In this document: in pieces, positions 53,306 to 64,000 of the stretch
How positions within the stretch are numbered: position 1 is the first letter of the stretch
How the letters are laid out: every line of letters starts with the position of its first letter
Origin: Allodiplogaster sudhausi
Taxonomy: Eukaryota > Nematoda > Chromadorea > Rhabditida > Diplogasteridae
Assembly (NCBI GenBank): GCA_945643635.1
Contig: CALZFC010000133.1
Span: 318,501 to 382,500 of the forward strand
Direction: 5' to 3'
Length of the DNA stretch: 64,000 nt
Program-made: the position numbers and the translations under genes
Notes under the pieces: generated by a model
Told to the model about the DNA's origin: nothing
Seen by the model: only the letters and a program-made list of their open reading frames with translations
The model's database searches: none

Positions 53306-54650
53306 ACAATAAGTTTTGGTGTTTAGCTACATTGAGCTCATGAAAAATAAAGCGTCAGGCTTGATTAATGGTTTCTATCTCTCGATTCAATAAGATCTTT
53401 CATTAAAGCAGCACCATTGTCTCGTGCTTCAGCCCTTCGTTCCTCCTTCCGCTCATCCCCTTCATTGTCTAGAGTGTTTTGAAAAAAAAAATAAATGTTT
53501 TGTGTTTATCCTCGTTGTTTCCGTTCTTGGCAGAAAAAAAAACAAAAATTAAAAGGTTGGGAAAAGGGAAGAACTCGTTCTCTGGACGGTTCGCTTATCA
53601 CACAGAATAAGAAGTTCGAATTCGAGTTTCGTCTCGACATGTTCCAGCTTTTTATGACCATATTTAACGTTAAATTTAATATTTCTCAAATATCATTTTA
53701 ATATTTGATCCTAATTAAAAACTACACGAAAAAGTAAGTCTGAGATGACAATTTTAGAAAAAAGTTAATTTGCATTAATTATTGTTATCATAATGATATA
53801 TTGCAAGGCTGCACCATTTTACCTCTTCTTTCGAAAATCTGATCGCGGCGTGAATGGAGATTTGCGGGCGTTGGAATGATGCATGAACGGGTGAGGATGG
53901 CTCGTCATTATTTAGGTGGATGGAAACGGTGTGAGTGGACAATGCATGTCAAGCATGTGAAGAGTGGATCTGTATTTGCAGTGGCTACCGATTCCTCTTC
54001 TAGCGAAGGCAGAGCTAGTAATCACAATATTTAGAAATGTAGAAGAATATTTCCATGGTTTTCATCAATTTTTCGGCTTCAGCTGACACAATTTTTCTTC
54101 TAAACTTGCCAAAAGAAGCAAGGTCTTTGATCATTAATTCAGATTTGAAAGATAGATTTTACATTTTCCATATTGTACCGAAGATTCAAAAATTTTTCAT
54201 GACTCGTCTGTTATGAAAGTGAAGAATTTCATTGTATTCTCACAGTGCTCATGTCTCTCGGTCCTCTAGCATTAAGAGTGTAATTTCTGCATTGTCCTCA
54301 TTCTGGCATGTGAGAGACAAGCTCGCTACCGGTGCACTAGACAAGTTCAACTTTTCTGTTACTTAAGTTCAGTGGAATGTCAGTATTTTCTTGTCTAAAC
54401 GTGCAATTTCCACCTCATCCCCGTTCTGGAATTTAAAAAGTTCGTAATTGCAGCACTTTACTACACTTAGCGTGATCTTTATTCATTAATTCAGATCTGA
54501 AATTTCTTATTGCATTTTCCATATCGTATTGGAGATCCAAATTTATTCATTCCATACCTGAAATGTTAGTTTACCTGATATCATGAAAGTGAAAGATTTC
54601 TTTTCTTCTGAATAATTCATTTCCGCCCAGGGTTTATTATTGATTCATAC
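53306..54650. other. Spacer after A4b
   Basis: A-type 3' flank, then AT-rich sequence and a B/D upstream-block copy (about 54,110-54,600: TTTGATCATTAATTCAG, TTACCTGATATCATG). No exon is seen. Confidence 0.5.
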
Positions 54651-54652
54651 TT

Positions 54653-55015
54653 GATATTAACTTGACAAGATATTTCTTGTCCATTTTATTGGAATTAGGA
54701 GGGCAGCCCGCTCGAAAAAAAAAGAAAAAAAAAGATTCTCGTTCATTTCACCCGACTGCCCGCTCGGTGCTCGGTTGGCTCCTCCGAGTCTCTTCTCCCT
54801 TCTCTTCTTCCTTCTCCTCCCCTTCTCTCCCTTCTCTCCTAACTTCGCCGGAGTTCTCTCTTTCTCTACCTCGTTGCTTCTCAAGGCCCCTCTCATCTTG
54901 TTGGTCGTGCTTGGTGCATTTGAAGACGAAGAATGCCCAGCATTTCTGGGAGTTGTCAGGGATAGTGTTAAAATAAGAAATAATGACATACATACGATGA
55001 TTTGTGGTATTTAAC
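54653..55015 (+). repeat. D block 11
   Basis: Full-length D block very similar to D block 8. The hydrophobic frame reads LILLVVLGAFEDEECPAFLG and then GVVRDSV with a possible GTTAAAATAAG donor. Confidence 0.55.
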
Positions 55016-55376
55016 CATTTGAATTTTTAGGTTTAAATTTAATTTTCTCTCTACCTAATAGGAACTTCTCTCTCTGTCACTTCCTCTCTATCTCTCCTTT
55101 AAGTATATGGAAAGATACACAACTTTTTTCACTCATCCTGGTCCTTGTTCGCCCTATTCTTTGGTTGCCTACAGGCAATTTATTAAATAAAACATTCTCG
55201 CGCCAGTACCAAGTCCCATTCAAACTAACGACAGCAAAGAAGCCTTTAAGCTTCGTTACAGCCAAACCATAATCAGCTTATTTCTTAACCGATATTTGTT
55301 TATCTTTCACATATCACCGAAAACTATTAAGAACTCTTCAAGGGAATTTCATAATCGAAAATTTTTATCAATGCAA

Positions 55377-55920
55377 TGGTTCGGTGTTCTTGTACCACAC
55401 AACAGCATAAGATGGAGACGCCACAATTCACAAGAAGCCAAGAGACCGACGAAATTGCAAAGACATGGATACAGAAAAAATGTACGGACTTCAACCAAAG
55501 ATAAAAGAGAAATGAGATAATCGAATAAAAGAAAGATGAGACAAAAGATGTGAACACAAAAAAAAACGATTTAAGGAAAAGTGATCGAACTGACCACATT
55601 TTTACATTACGCTTGATTTACAGAAACATTGTGAAATAACAAAAATGAAATTGGCACGAACGAAGTAGTTTTGAAAAAGTGCATGGTAAAATATTGTTTT
55701 ATGTTTTAAAAAGATTGCACTTTCATTGTCTAGTGGTTGTTATTTTGTTTTCCATTTCTTTCTCCTTACGCACTTTTCCGCATCGCAACTGAATATTATG
55801 TGAACTGCAGTAGAAAACGTGACTTGGCATACTAGAAAATGTAGGAATTATAATATCCGCATATAAAAATTGCACTATTCCCTCGTTTGCATCCCAAATT
55901 ACGCAAATTTTTCCATCCAC
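55377..55920 (+). repeat. Family A upstream block, A6 copy
   Basis: Nearly identical to 48,057-48,600 (GGTTCGGTGTTCTTGTACC onward), ending at the A6 TATA box. Confidence 0.75.
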
Positions 55921-55923
55921 CGG

Positions 55924-55933
55924 CCCTATAAAA
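55924..55933 (+). promoter_or_regulatory. TATA box of family A copy A6
   Basis: CCTATAAAAG followed by ACCGCCCAATGGTG, about 190 bases upstream of the A6 exon 1 start. Confidence 0.7.
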
Positions 55934-56118
55934 GACCGCCCAATGGTGTCCACAATCATTGTGCTTCTCTGGTTTTTCTTCGGCTCTTCCCTCATCGCTT
56001 CTACTTCTCGCCTACGCTTCTCGGATCTCCGCCCGCTGGTTTCTTACTGCGATTTGCTAATAATATTGCTCACATAATGTTCGTGAAAAAATCCAACTTG
56101 TGTTTTGTTTCAGTAAAC

Positions 56119-56300
56119 ATGCGAAAGAAAGTAGCTTTCGCATTCCATGGCTATTTTATGTTTGTTTGAAGCATTAATTAATACTAATTGAGTCAAATAA
56201 CCAGAAATTATATCTAAGAAAAAAAACAAGTTGCTCTGGTTAAAACATTAAAAATTAATACATTTCAGCAGGCCCGATTTCGGCGACGGATATCGACTTC
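56119..56300 (+). pseudogene. Family A copy A6: damaged exon 1 and start of exon 2
   Basis: The leader begins MRKKVAFAFHGY but about ten bases are missing, so the hydrophobic stretch is shortened, the exon 1 donor context is changed and the frame closes in FMFV. Exon 2 starts after TTTCAG at about 56,270 with AGPISATDIDF and is cut at about 56,300 by unrelated D-associated sequence (TCTCATCTGAATCTCTCCCC). The promoter is intact but no further exons follow. Confidence 0.7.
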
Positions 56301-56468
56301 TCTCATCTGAATCTCTCCCCTCGTCCTTTAGACCAACATTCACCGAATAATACGAGAGCTGCTCTCAAAAGGACCCAATAAATAATAGAAGACGGAGTGG
56401 TTTACGGGCACTGAAGGGCAGCCTTATCAGCAACTCATTGATCTAGTTGTCCGCCATTTGCACTGTGT

Positions 56469-56784
56469 TGTCGTGGCATCTTTTAAGCCACGCCTCCAAG
56501 AGCTCCCTCTCAGAGTAGAGCGGCTGGCTCACTGGCACTCCAACTGGCACAGGGCAATACACCCCTGCCGCCCATACTCAATATTCTCTCTCAATCTCAC
56601 TCTCTCTCTCAAGTCAATCTCAAATCAATCAAATCAATATCTTTCTATGTATGTTTAAAGTAACTGATAATTAAAGTAATTGTCTTCAATATCTCTCTTT
56701 GGTTAACAAACACTAACTACCGCTACATCACAGGTTCTCTCTTCCGTCTCCCTGTTCGGGTATCCCCCGAGGGAGGACACGATA
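56469..56784 (+). mobile_element. 316-bp LTR-like insertion with 4-bp target duplication
   Basis: D-associated sequence that reads CACTGTGTAAAA in its uninterrupted copies (12,690; 43,730) is split here. GTGT stands on both sides (56465-56468 and 56785-56788). The insert starts TGTCGTGGCATC and ends GGACACGATA, so its ends form a short imperfect inverted repeat. Length, TG start and 4-bp duplication suggest a solo long terminal repeat, possibly BEL/Pao-like; the terminal TA instead of CA is unusual. A small DNA transposon is the alternative. Confidence 0.5.
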
Positions 56785-56909
56785 GTGTAAAACAGCGGAA
56801 ATGTGGAGTTTCAATTCACCACAAAGAATAAGACCAAATGGAAAAATATGAAACAGGGCACAAGAAGAACATGAAGAGTACAAGCAATCAGAGATGTTGA
56901 ATAAAGATC

Positions 56910-57120
56910 AAATCAACATGGAAAGTCTTCCACAAAATGCAATAATTGCAAATCCAATGAGACCTCATTTTTTACTTCTGCCGTTAAACCGAAGAAATTC
57001 CAGGATTTCGGGAGCAATTGCATTGATCTCTCCAATAATTCCGCGTGAAATGAAGCCAGCACCAATTCTTGATTCCTCCAGCGAATAAAGAGAGCATTTT
57101 GTAACGCAATCGTGAAAATG
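56910..57120 (+). pseudogene. Remnant of family C exon 3 upstream of B5
   Basis: Bases align with the THNCNC, TTxFRLPxNR and CID elements of family C exon 3 but with several indels (for example CACAAAATGCAATAATTGC). AATAAAGAGAGC is at about 57,085. Sister of the remnants at 29,860 and 43,900. Confidence 0.6.
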
Positions 57121-57850
57121 TGAGCTTTTCTCTTGCAATCTTTAAATTTGCAATTACTGTTGAAATAAATTAAAATATGGATAAAATTACGCGAATTTTA
57201 TATATTCACAATAATCAATATTTTCAATCGTATTTTTAGTACTCAAGGTGTTACATTCTCAAACCAGGCAGCTGCCAACGTTTGGCATCCAAAAGTGCAA
57301 AAAGAGACTTATCAAATAATTTATTTATTCAATAATTGTTTTATTAAATAAAATAAAACATTTAAATTTTCCATATCCGGTTGGAAACCCAAATTTTTCA
57401 TGCCACATCTGAAAAGAAAGTTTACATGATATCATGAAAGTGAAGGATTTAATGTATTCTCTTACTATTCTTGTCATCTTATGTTAAATGTCCTTATTTT
57501 GCTGTATAAACGTGCAATTTCGGAATTTAAAAAAGTTCGTAATTGCTGCACTTCAAGTACAACCTGACTGGTATAAAAGTCCATTTTCAACGTGATGCCT
57601 TCATTCTCCTGGTTGCTTCTCCTCTCCACCAGTTGGAAGTGGGTTCGCTTCCTCTCACTCTCACTTTTCATTCGTCTCCTAATTTTCTCCAATTCCCAGT
57701 CGGTCTAATCTCTAACTCCACTATTTTTCCCTGACTATTTACTCAATACTTTTTCTGCCCTGCATCGCTAAACAATTTTTCCCGTAATTCCTCAGTAGTT
57801 TAATTGGAAACTTTACCATTTTCTTAAATTTCAAGGGAATCTCGAAGAGA

Positions 57851-60258
57851 ATGAAGCGGATGGCCCTGGCTGCTTTCGTCTATTCCTGCCTCTTGGCGAT
57901 CGCGTGTTTCTTATTATTAATAAAATTTTAATATTTAATGATACAGTTTGTTTCATTTAAAGAAGGGCGATCACCGAAAAATTGCAATTGTATGTTCAAA
58001 CTTGCAAAGGTTTCAAACGGAAGTCCATTTAATTACTCAAAAAAGTACGGTAGACGAGATCGCTAAAGTAGCGCTGGTTTCCAAGCGAGATGTTATGGCT
58101 CGTTTACTTATTTCATACTATTTTGCCTAATATTCATTAGTTTATTGTAGAATATTCACATACGAAAGGGATAAAGCATGAAACAAACGAATGTCTTAAA
58201 ATATTTGTAAATTCAATATTCCCGCGATGGGTAAGTGGCAGCAAATCGACTGTCGAGTGCTGTAACACCACGTTTTTGCACTGACACCAATCACAAATTC
58301 ATTCAAAAATTGCACTTTCAAGTATCTTAAACTTGAATATGGAACTTTTTTGTGCCTTTTCATTTGCCTTTTCTTTTTCCTCATGCCCGAGACTATTCGA
58401 AAATAGCTAAGATGTCTCATACAATGACTTTTCGGTGATCGCCCTCCTTTAATATTATAAATATATACAGTTACACGTTCCGGAAGAAGAGAATCTAAGT
58501 AAAGGAGTCTGACTAGTAATAATTTCTTCTTCTCAGTTTGTTTCGATCCGATGGCCCCTGACGACCACTTCGAATCCGGAATGAGCAGCCTTGGACTTTT
58601 CGACGAGGGTTTCGACGGCCAGACGCACACTGTACATTTGAACATTGTTCAGAACTCTTTTGAATCCCTGCTCTCTTTCCTGACACGCGATTTTGCGTTG
58701 ATAACTTTATAATGCGATAATATTAGGTCGCCCCCCCCCCTTTTCACAGTATCAAAAGTGCCTCTCCTCTCACGCCTTACAGTGCCCTTTTCTTGAGCGT
58801 TTCTGTAGATTTTAATGGTCTCGGACAAGCATCTTTAATTTTCAGAATGTCGAATACGTCGTGAACCACACGGCCGGCGATCCGTTTGACAGCTGCCCCT
58901 TCGGCTTCGCACTCGCAGTCGCGCCAAGCCTGAAGTCATTCGAAAAAGGCACGGCTTTCGTTAAATTTTCACGTGCATTAGTTTTTTTTTTATAGTATAG
59001 AATGCCAGGAAACCGATACCATGAGAGAACTAACTGATAATGGCCTTCCTTATCTTCCAATATCAATGAACTGAATACTCGGATTGCAGTTGAGTGTGTT
59101 GTCGGAGAGAAACACGAAGCGAATGCGAGTGCGCGTTTGCTGACAGAGTACGAGGCGAAGAATGCAAGAGCGTTGCAGCTGCTTGCGTCGACCCTTAAAT
59201 TCAACTGGCAAGTGATAAAAGTGTATTATTTTGAGAGCAACACGAGAATATCTCTATTTGGCGGAAAATAGCAAGTGAAAACTAACATAAGAGGAGGAAT
59301 TCTCGCCTTCTACCTTTAGGTATCTGAATGCGAATCAACGATGTTGACGATTGGCTATTTGATTATGGCCTGTGGGAATCAATACCTGGCAACAAGACGG
59401 TGGCCCTTACTCTTCCCTACCACCTGAAGAATTTCTATGGAAGGCTCTTCCCCGTTTCGTTCTCTGCCAAGGTCGCCGCCACCTGCTGCATGCGCCGTCG
59501 CCTCTCGAATCTTGATGAAACCTTCTTCCCTCGCCACCCCTCCATCGGCATGGGCCGCCATTCGCTGAAGCTTGGCGACACCGTCATCGATAATGTCGCC
59601 TATGTCTTCTCTCCCTCGGACAATTTTGTCTGTGAGAACAATGACTTCGTGCATGCGATCATCACGGACCCGAAGGTTAGGATGCACACGAGGAACTGTC
59701 GCACAAAGCTTTGGCGATTGAGATGGCATCGTAATTCAAAATTTTTTCGAAATTTTATGACTATGTATTCCAATTTTTGTTTTTTTTTTGATATTCCAAA
59801 TTTGGTTTAAAATATTTTTGATGATGACATTCGAATTTGGCTCTAATTAATTTATTTGAATATGACTCTGATTTTAGCAGATTCCATCTTTGACAGATTT
59901 AAATAATTTCCATCTTTGATAGATTGTCGTGCATGGCAACTTGAGCTGCTGGGTGGCAACTGACTTAGAGGTGATGGTTGATAAGAGCAATATCAGATCC
60001 ATGCGAGAGCTCTTCAAGTGGAAGCTCAACAACGGCAGCCTCTATTCCATTGCGGAGGAGTTCTGGGCGGAGGGTGAGCACAACGTTGGCGAGCAGCCAA
60101 AAAACGTCCTCATCTATTACGGTCACGGAAAGTTGCGCGTCGGCAAGACTGGCCGTATTAATCCGTGCTGCATGCAGTTTCCACCGAAGGTGTGCGAGTT
60201 TTATTTGAAAATGTTAACAATTAAAAAAACTTTAAGTATTCTATGCATTTTATTTTAG
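57851..60258 (+). pseudogene. Family B copy B5: six exons, 5-nt deletion at exon 5 start, transposon in intron 1
   Basis: Exons are 57851-57905 (leader MKRMALAAFVYSCLLAIA), 58537-58631 (FCFDPMAPDDHFESGMSSLG), 58846 to about 58973 (NVEYVVNHTAGDPFDSCPFG), 59090-59207 (ECVVGEKHEANASARLL, with a GC donor GCAAGT), 59320-59675 (TCCMRRRLSNLDETFFPRH, then HAIITDPK) and 59933-60258 (IVVHGNLSCWVATDLEVM, FKWKLNNGSLYSIAEEFWAE, NPCCMQFPPK). Five bases (AGAAG) are missing near the start of exon 5 compared with B2, which shifts the frame; otherwise the copy is well preserved. A 488-bp element sits in intron 1. The TATAAAAG box is at 57,572 and AATAAAGGA is at about 60,319. Confidence 0.75.
57961..58448. mobile_element. 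TTAA-flanked inverted-repeat element in B5 intron 1 (488 bp)
   Basis: Ends AGAAGGGCGATCACCGAAAA (57961-57980) and the reverse complement AGGAGGGCGATCACCGAAAA (58429-58448) match at 19 of 20 positions. They are flanked by TTAA (57957-57960 and 58449-58452). The B4 intron shows the empty site as TTTCATTTAATATT. TTAA duplication is typical of piggyBac-type transposons, though a TA-type element inserted within TTAA is also possible. No transposase motif is seen in its short frames. Confidence 0.8.
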
Positions 60259-60900
60259 AAATAGTTCTGACAATGAGTGACCGTCTCTCTTCCTTCTTTT
60301 TCCCGTCCCGTTGCTATTTGAATAAAGGACTTGTTCATGTTCTCCAGTCCTTTTCCATCTCACATTGAATATTGGTGTCTGCTTGGAGGAGTAATGAACA
60401 ACTGTAGACGACTACGTAAAATTATTGTCTTAATATTATCATCATTGTTTGATAAGCTTATTATAAAAATCCAAATAAATTAAAATAAGGAGCTCAAAGG
60501 GAACGAGGTGTAAAAAAACATATTTGACACTTTTTTTATTTTACCTTCTTTTCGATGAAACTATTTAGGGGAAGTCTGATTGTGAGAAGATATTATTAGA
60601 AACCAGAAAATAGGTCTTGCACAGGTGAAGATGGTGAAACCCACATACATAGAAGTGGTAATAATACAAAACAAATTCAGAAGTGGTAATAATGAAAGCC
60701 CAATTCAGAAGTAAAATTCAGAAGTAAATTGGGTCCTCGACCCCCTCCTTCCTCCTACGCTCGCTCTCATGAGATTCTGTCTCCGTTTCTTCAGGTATGC
60801 ATAAAAACGAAGAAAGTACAATGGAGAGCCGCTCGGCGGAATTGCTTCTTTGGCTTTCTCTCTCTTTCAATGTAGCCATTCATGTTCACTGTTACTGAAG
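60259..60900. other. B5 3' flank
   Basis: Shares sequence with the B1 3' flank (about 16,090-16,520). Short direct repeats of GAAGTGGTAATAAT and AATTCAGAAGT lie at 60,645-60,725. No exon is seen. Confidence 0.5.
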
Positions 60901-60915
60901 AGGAAAATGTGGGTG

Positions 60916-60977
<62 letters not shown>

Positions 60978-61543
60978 AAGAGAGAGAGAGTAGAGATAAT
61001 CGGATGTGTAGAGAGATAATGAGATGGAGAGACATAGAGATAGAACGAGAGACATCTATAGCGAGAGAGAGCGACAGAAGTTGAGAGAGTGAGAGAGTAT
61101 CATAGAGACAACCAGACAGTGAAAGTAGACAATGTGAAAGTGATTGCTCAAGATGGAAGAAGAAAAGGTTAGGCCTGCAACGGTGGCGATGACGCGCGAA
61201 GAGAATGGAGAAGAAGAAGAAGGCTGTCTTCTTCCTCGTTCTCTTTTTCTTTCTCACTCTCTCTCTCTCTCTCTTCCGGTCTCTCTCTGTCTCTCTCTCT
61301 TTGTCTGCCTCTCTCTCTCTCTCTGCCAATGGTTCCCTATCGTATACTATCATTTTCGCGTTAGGACGCTTGAAGCGGCAAGAGACTTGTCGCGGCGGTG
61401 CCGAAAACGAAGCAATCACGAGGCGCTTTCACTTCTTGTCACTTTCTCCCTCCTTTCTCTCTCTCACTATCTCTTCCTCTCTTTATCTCTCTCATTCTGT
61501 TCGTCTATCTCACTCCATCTCTCTCTCTCTCTCTGTTTCACTA

Positions 61544-61577
<34 letters not shown>

Positions 61578-62125
61578 CCTCTTTCCTTCTCCCCTACGCC
61601 CTCTCTCTATCTCCCTCTTCTTTTTTTGGCATAATGCAATGCAAAGCAGCATCCGTCAGCGAAAGTTGCCACTTTCATCGCCGCCGATATCCGGTTCGAG
61701 GGCATCTCCGTCGTGTGGGGTTAGAGACATGACGAAAGAATTGGAAGCTCAACCTCCCCCCCCCCAGGGTCAGGCTGAACCCCCCCCCCCCGGACCAAAC
61801 ACCGGTCCCTTCAAGGACCCACACAGGTATCTGGCCCCTTTTTCCCCATTTCCGGGGCTCTTCTCGCTTATGACTCATTCAGGTGAAAAGCCGTCGTCCG
61901 TGTCACCGTGGCCCTCTTTTTGTTAAAGAAGCCGTTTGCCGCGTGCTTTCTGCGCGCTGCCGCACACTATCTCCCGACGGCATCTCTCTATGGGGAGTGT
62001 TGCAAAAGCGCGTGTACCGTATGATCTCTCTCTCTCTCTCTCTCACTCTTTCTCTCTCTCTCGTTCTCTCTCTTTCTCTACCTCTCTACTTCTACCTTTC
62101 TCTCACTCTCTTTCTCTCTCTTTCC

Positions 62126-62171
<46 letters not shown>

Positions 62172-62711
62172 GAGTGCCTGTCTCATTCTCGCCCACAATC
62201 TCTCTCACGCAAGAGTTTGCTTTACTTCTCTGTCATGGCTGTCCTTTTTATCTCTCGATCTTTCAGTAATATGCTCACTCTCTTTCTCTCGTCTATCTCT
62301 CTTCTCTCTCTTCTCTCTCTATTCTCTCCTCTCCCTCGTCTCTCTCTCTTTCTCTCGTCTCTCTCTTCTATCTCTCTCTCTTCTCTCTCTCTCTGTCATT
62401 GTCCTTTCATCTTTCTGTCTACCTAAATCTCCTTCTTTGATGAAGTGCCTGCTTCAAGAGATGCCGCGCAGCCACAAAAAAGAAACACTTCTCTCTGAAT
62501 TTGCTCCATGTTTTTCTTTCTTCATCTTCTCGCATTCAATTAGCTTTTTAATTAATTTAAAATTAATTAATTAATTAATTAATTAATTTCAAATAATTTT
62601 TTTTATGTTTATCAAAGATAACAATAAATTCCCTCTTTAATTTCACTCACTAAACATCATTCCTCTCATTCTTTCGCCTTTCTCCTTCCCTTTCACTTTC
62701 ACTTTCTGTCT

Positions 62712-62760
<49 letters not shown>

Positions 62761-63426
62761 CTCGCTCTCTGTCACACTTCTGGCTTTTCCTATAATTTGA
62801 TATGTGTGCTATCTTTGTTCGATTCTCTATACGGCTAACAGAGTGTCCTGCAAAAATGGAGAGTTTTTTCCTTTTCTCGTATACCATTGTCCACATTTCA
62901 CTTCCGAAATTCCAAAAGTTCACATTCCCAAATTCTCCGCTTCTCACATCCATTCCATCTCTTGGCAAACTTTATTGTGATTGCTAAAAGAGATGAACCT
63001 TCTCGGTCTCTTTAGAAAAAAAAAACTAGAAAAAATATATATATATGTACATAAAACTTGTTATTTTTTACCAGAATAAATTTCCTGATCTCTTTCTTTT
63101 TTGTGTGCCAATAATGTTGTTCTTGACATTGTGAGGTTGCACTGAAAAAGAAAGAGAAAAAGGAAAAGCTGCTCTTCTCTTGCAACCAGCAGCGGCCACG
63201 GGAGGGCAACAAATAAAGGTGAGCGCCGATTGGCAGAGGGGTAAGTTAACGAGTGATAATTGAGTGAGAGAGAGAGGGAGGGAGAAATAGAGAGAGCCAG
63301 AGAGCCAGAGAGAGAGACGAGAGAGAAAGACGAGGGAGAGAGAGACGAGAGAGAGAAAAGAGAGAGATAGAGAGCGAGAGAAGAGAGAGAAAGAGAGAGA
63401 GAGAGAGAGCTAGAGAGAGAGCGAGA

Positions 63427-63490
<64 letters not shown>

Positions 63491-63606
63491 GGAGAATGGA
63501 ATTGCGAATTCCTCATGTTTGGCATTACCCACTTCGAAAGGGGGGAGTGGGGGGGTCGGAGGTAAAGCAAGTAATTGGCTTGTTCGACTTGCTCGTGGAA
63601 TAATGC

Positions 63607-63646
<40 letters not shown>

Positions 63647-64000
63647 AGAAGAATGATAAGAGAAGAGAGAGAGAAAGCGAGAGAGAGAGAGAGTGAGAGA
63701 ACGAGAGGGAGGGAGGGGGGAGAGAGAGTATAGGGAGAATGAGTGTGATAGAGAGCAAAGGAGAGAGAAACAGGGAGAGGGAGAGAGAGAGATTGCCAAT
63801 CTCCCTTGAAACAGGAAGACGCGTACATACATACACATCAGTGTCGTTGATTGTTGAGCACCACGCGACCCTTGTTCAGTAGAATTTTCCTCTCTCTCTT
63901 TCTCTCTCTCCCTCTCACTCTCTTTCTCTGCCTTCCTCTCTCCCTCTCTCCCTATCTCTATCTCTTTCTCTCACATTCTCTCTCTCTCTCTCTCTATCTT
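60901..64000. repeat. GA/CT microsatellite-rich region
   Basis: Long (GA)n or (CT)n tracts at about 60,917-61,110, 61,240-61,325, 61,450-61,620, 62,020-62,170, 62,280-62,400, 62,715-62,770, 63,265-63,500, 63,608-63,800 and 63,880-64,000 dominate this end. Long frames across them are Ser/Leu or Arg/Glu low-complexity and are not called as genes. The strand bias switches between tracts. Between them lies ordinary sequence (for example 61,630-61,930 and 62,780-63,250) in which I see no convincing exon. Confidence 0.8.
62543..62591. repeat. AATT tandem repeat
   Basis: A run of (AATT)n, interrupted once, ending at TTTCAAATAATT. Simple repeat only. Confidence 0.85.

Noticed and set aside
57948..58130. 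Small frame MFHLKKGDHRK... as a transposase piece
   Set aside because: It begins outside the element, runs through the inverted repeat itself and has no catalytic or DNA-binding motif.
60892..61419. Long frames of 100-260 residues across the GA/CT tracts at the right end
   Set aside because: They consist mostly of Ser-Leu or Arg-Glu repeats from microsatellites and exist on both strands at once.
61729..61826. Possible exon starting MTKELEAQPPPPQ and ending at an ACACAG|GTATCT donor
   Set aside because: The frame depends on two poly-C runs, no second exon or acceptor upstream is evident, and it lies in a microsatellite-rich region.
1..64000. CRISPR arrays, bacterial operons, ribosome binding sites or rRNA genes
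   Set aside because: Nothing of this kind is seen; exon-intron structure, TATA boxes and AATAAA signals show a eukaryotic nuclear sequence.

Overview
This is a eukaryotic, almost certainly animal, window, and I read it as most likely a nematode. The reasons are compact multi-exon genes with short introns, acceptors of the T-rich TTTCAG type, AATAAA signals, splice acceptors a few bases upstream of start codons (the usual sign of spliced-leader trans-splicing), and a small secreted family (family C here) resembling the nematode transthyretin-like family. The species cannot be named from sequence alone. The two ends (about 1-4.2 kb and 60.8-64 kb) are intergenic, with GA/CT microsatellites and dispersed repeats. 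I see no conventional gene there.

From 4.2 to 60.3 kb lies one decaying array of interleaved tandem gene families. Families A and B are sister families of secreted cysteine-containing proteins. They share a six-exon layout with identical lengths for exons 1 and 2 (55 and 95 nt) and two Cys-Cys-Met motifs; I do not recognise them. Family C has three exons and about 130 residues, with a signal peptide and a transthyretin-like pattern. D denotes CT-rich dispersed blocks that may be remnants of a fourth family. The order is A(-) copies at 4.3-11.2 kb, B1 13.7, C1 17.3, A2 20.4, C2 23.2, A5 25.3, C3 27.7, B2 32.2, C4 35.6, B3 38.4, C5 40.7, B4 44.8, A4 48.8-53.3, A6 56.1, B5 57.9-60.3. B genes are repeatedly preceded by remnants of a C last exon, so a C-end/B segment was probably a unit of duplication.

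Most copies are broken. A2 (six exons totalling exactly 403 codons including stop), C2 (135 codons) and C4 (129 codons) can be assembled with no lesion. C1 is open but cut short by a stop. Every B copy has a frameshift, a stop, a lost splice donor or missing exons.

The array is reshaped by rearrangement and transposons. There is a large inverted duplication centred near 8.5 kb. A 4,264-bp tandem duplication (46.4-53.2 kb) has a 1,783-bp deletion in its second copy. Several elements can be delimited because paralogous empty sites lie in the same window: a hAT-type element with 8-bp target duplication (36,990-37,431), a TTAA-flanked terminal-inverted-repeat element in a B intron (57,961-58,448), a 1.44-kb TA-flanked element carrying a possible multi-exon gene fragment on the minus strand (30,112-31,552), a 520-bp inverted-repeat element (24,721-25,240), a foldback element (15,132-15,638), a 316-bp LTR-like element (56,469-56,784) and a 5'-truncated LINE nested in a D block (42,116-43,302). 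The most novel points are the A/B family itself, a conserved GC-AG intron whose donor is destroyed in two B copies, and the cargo inside the 1.44-kb element.
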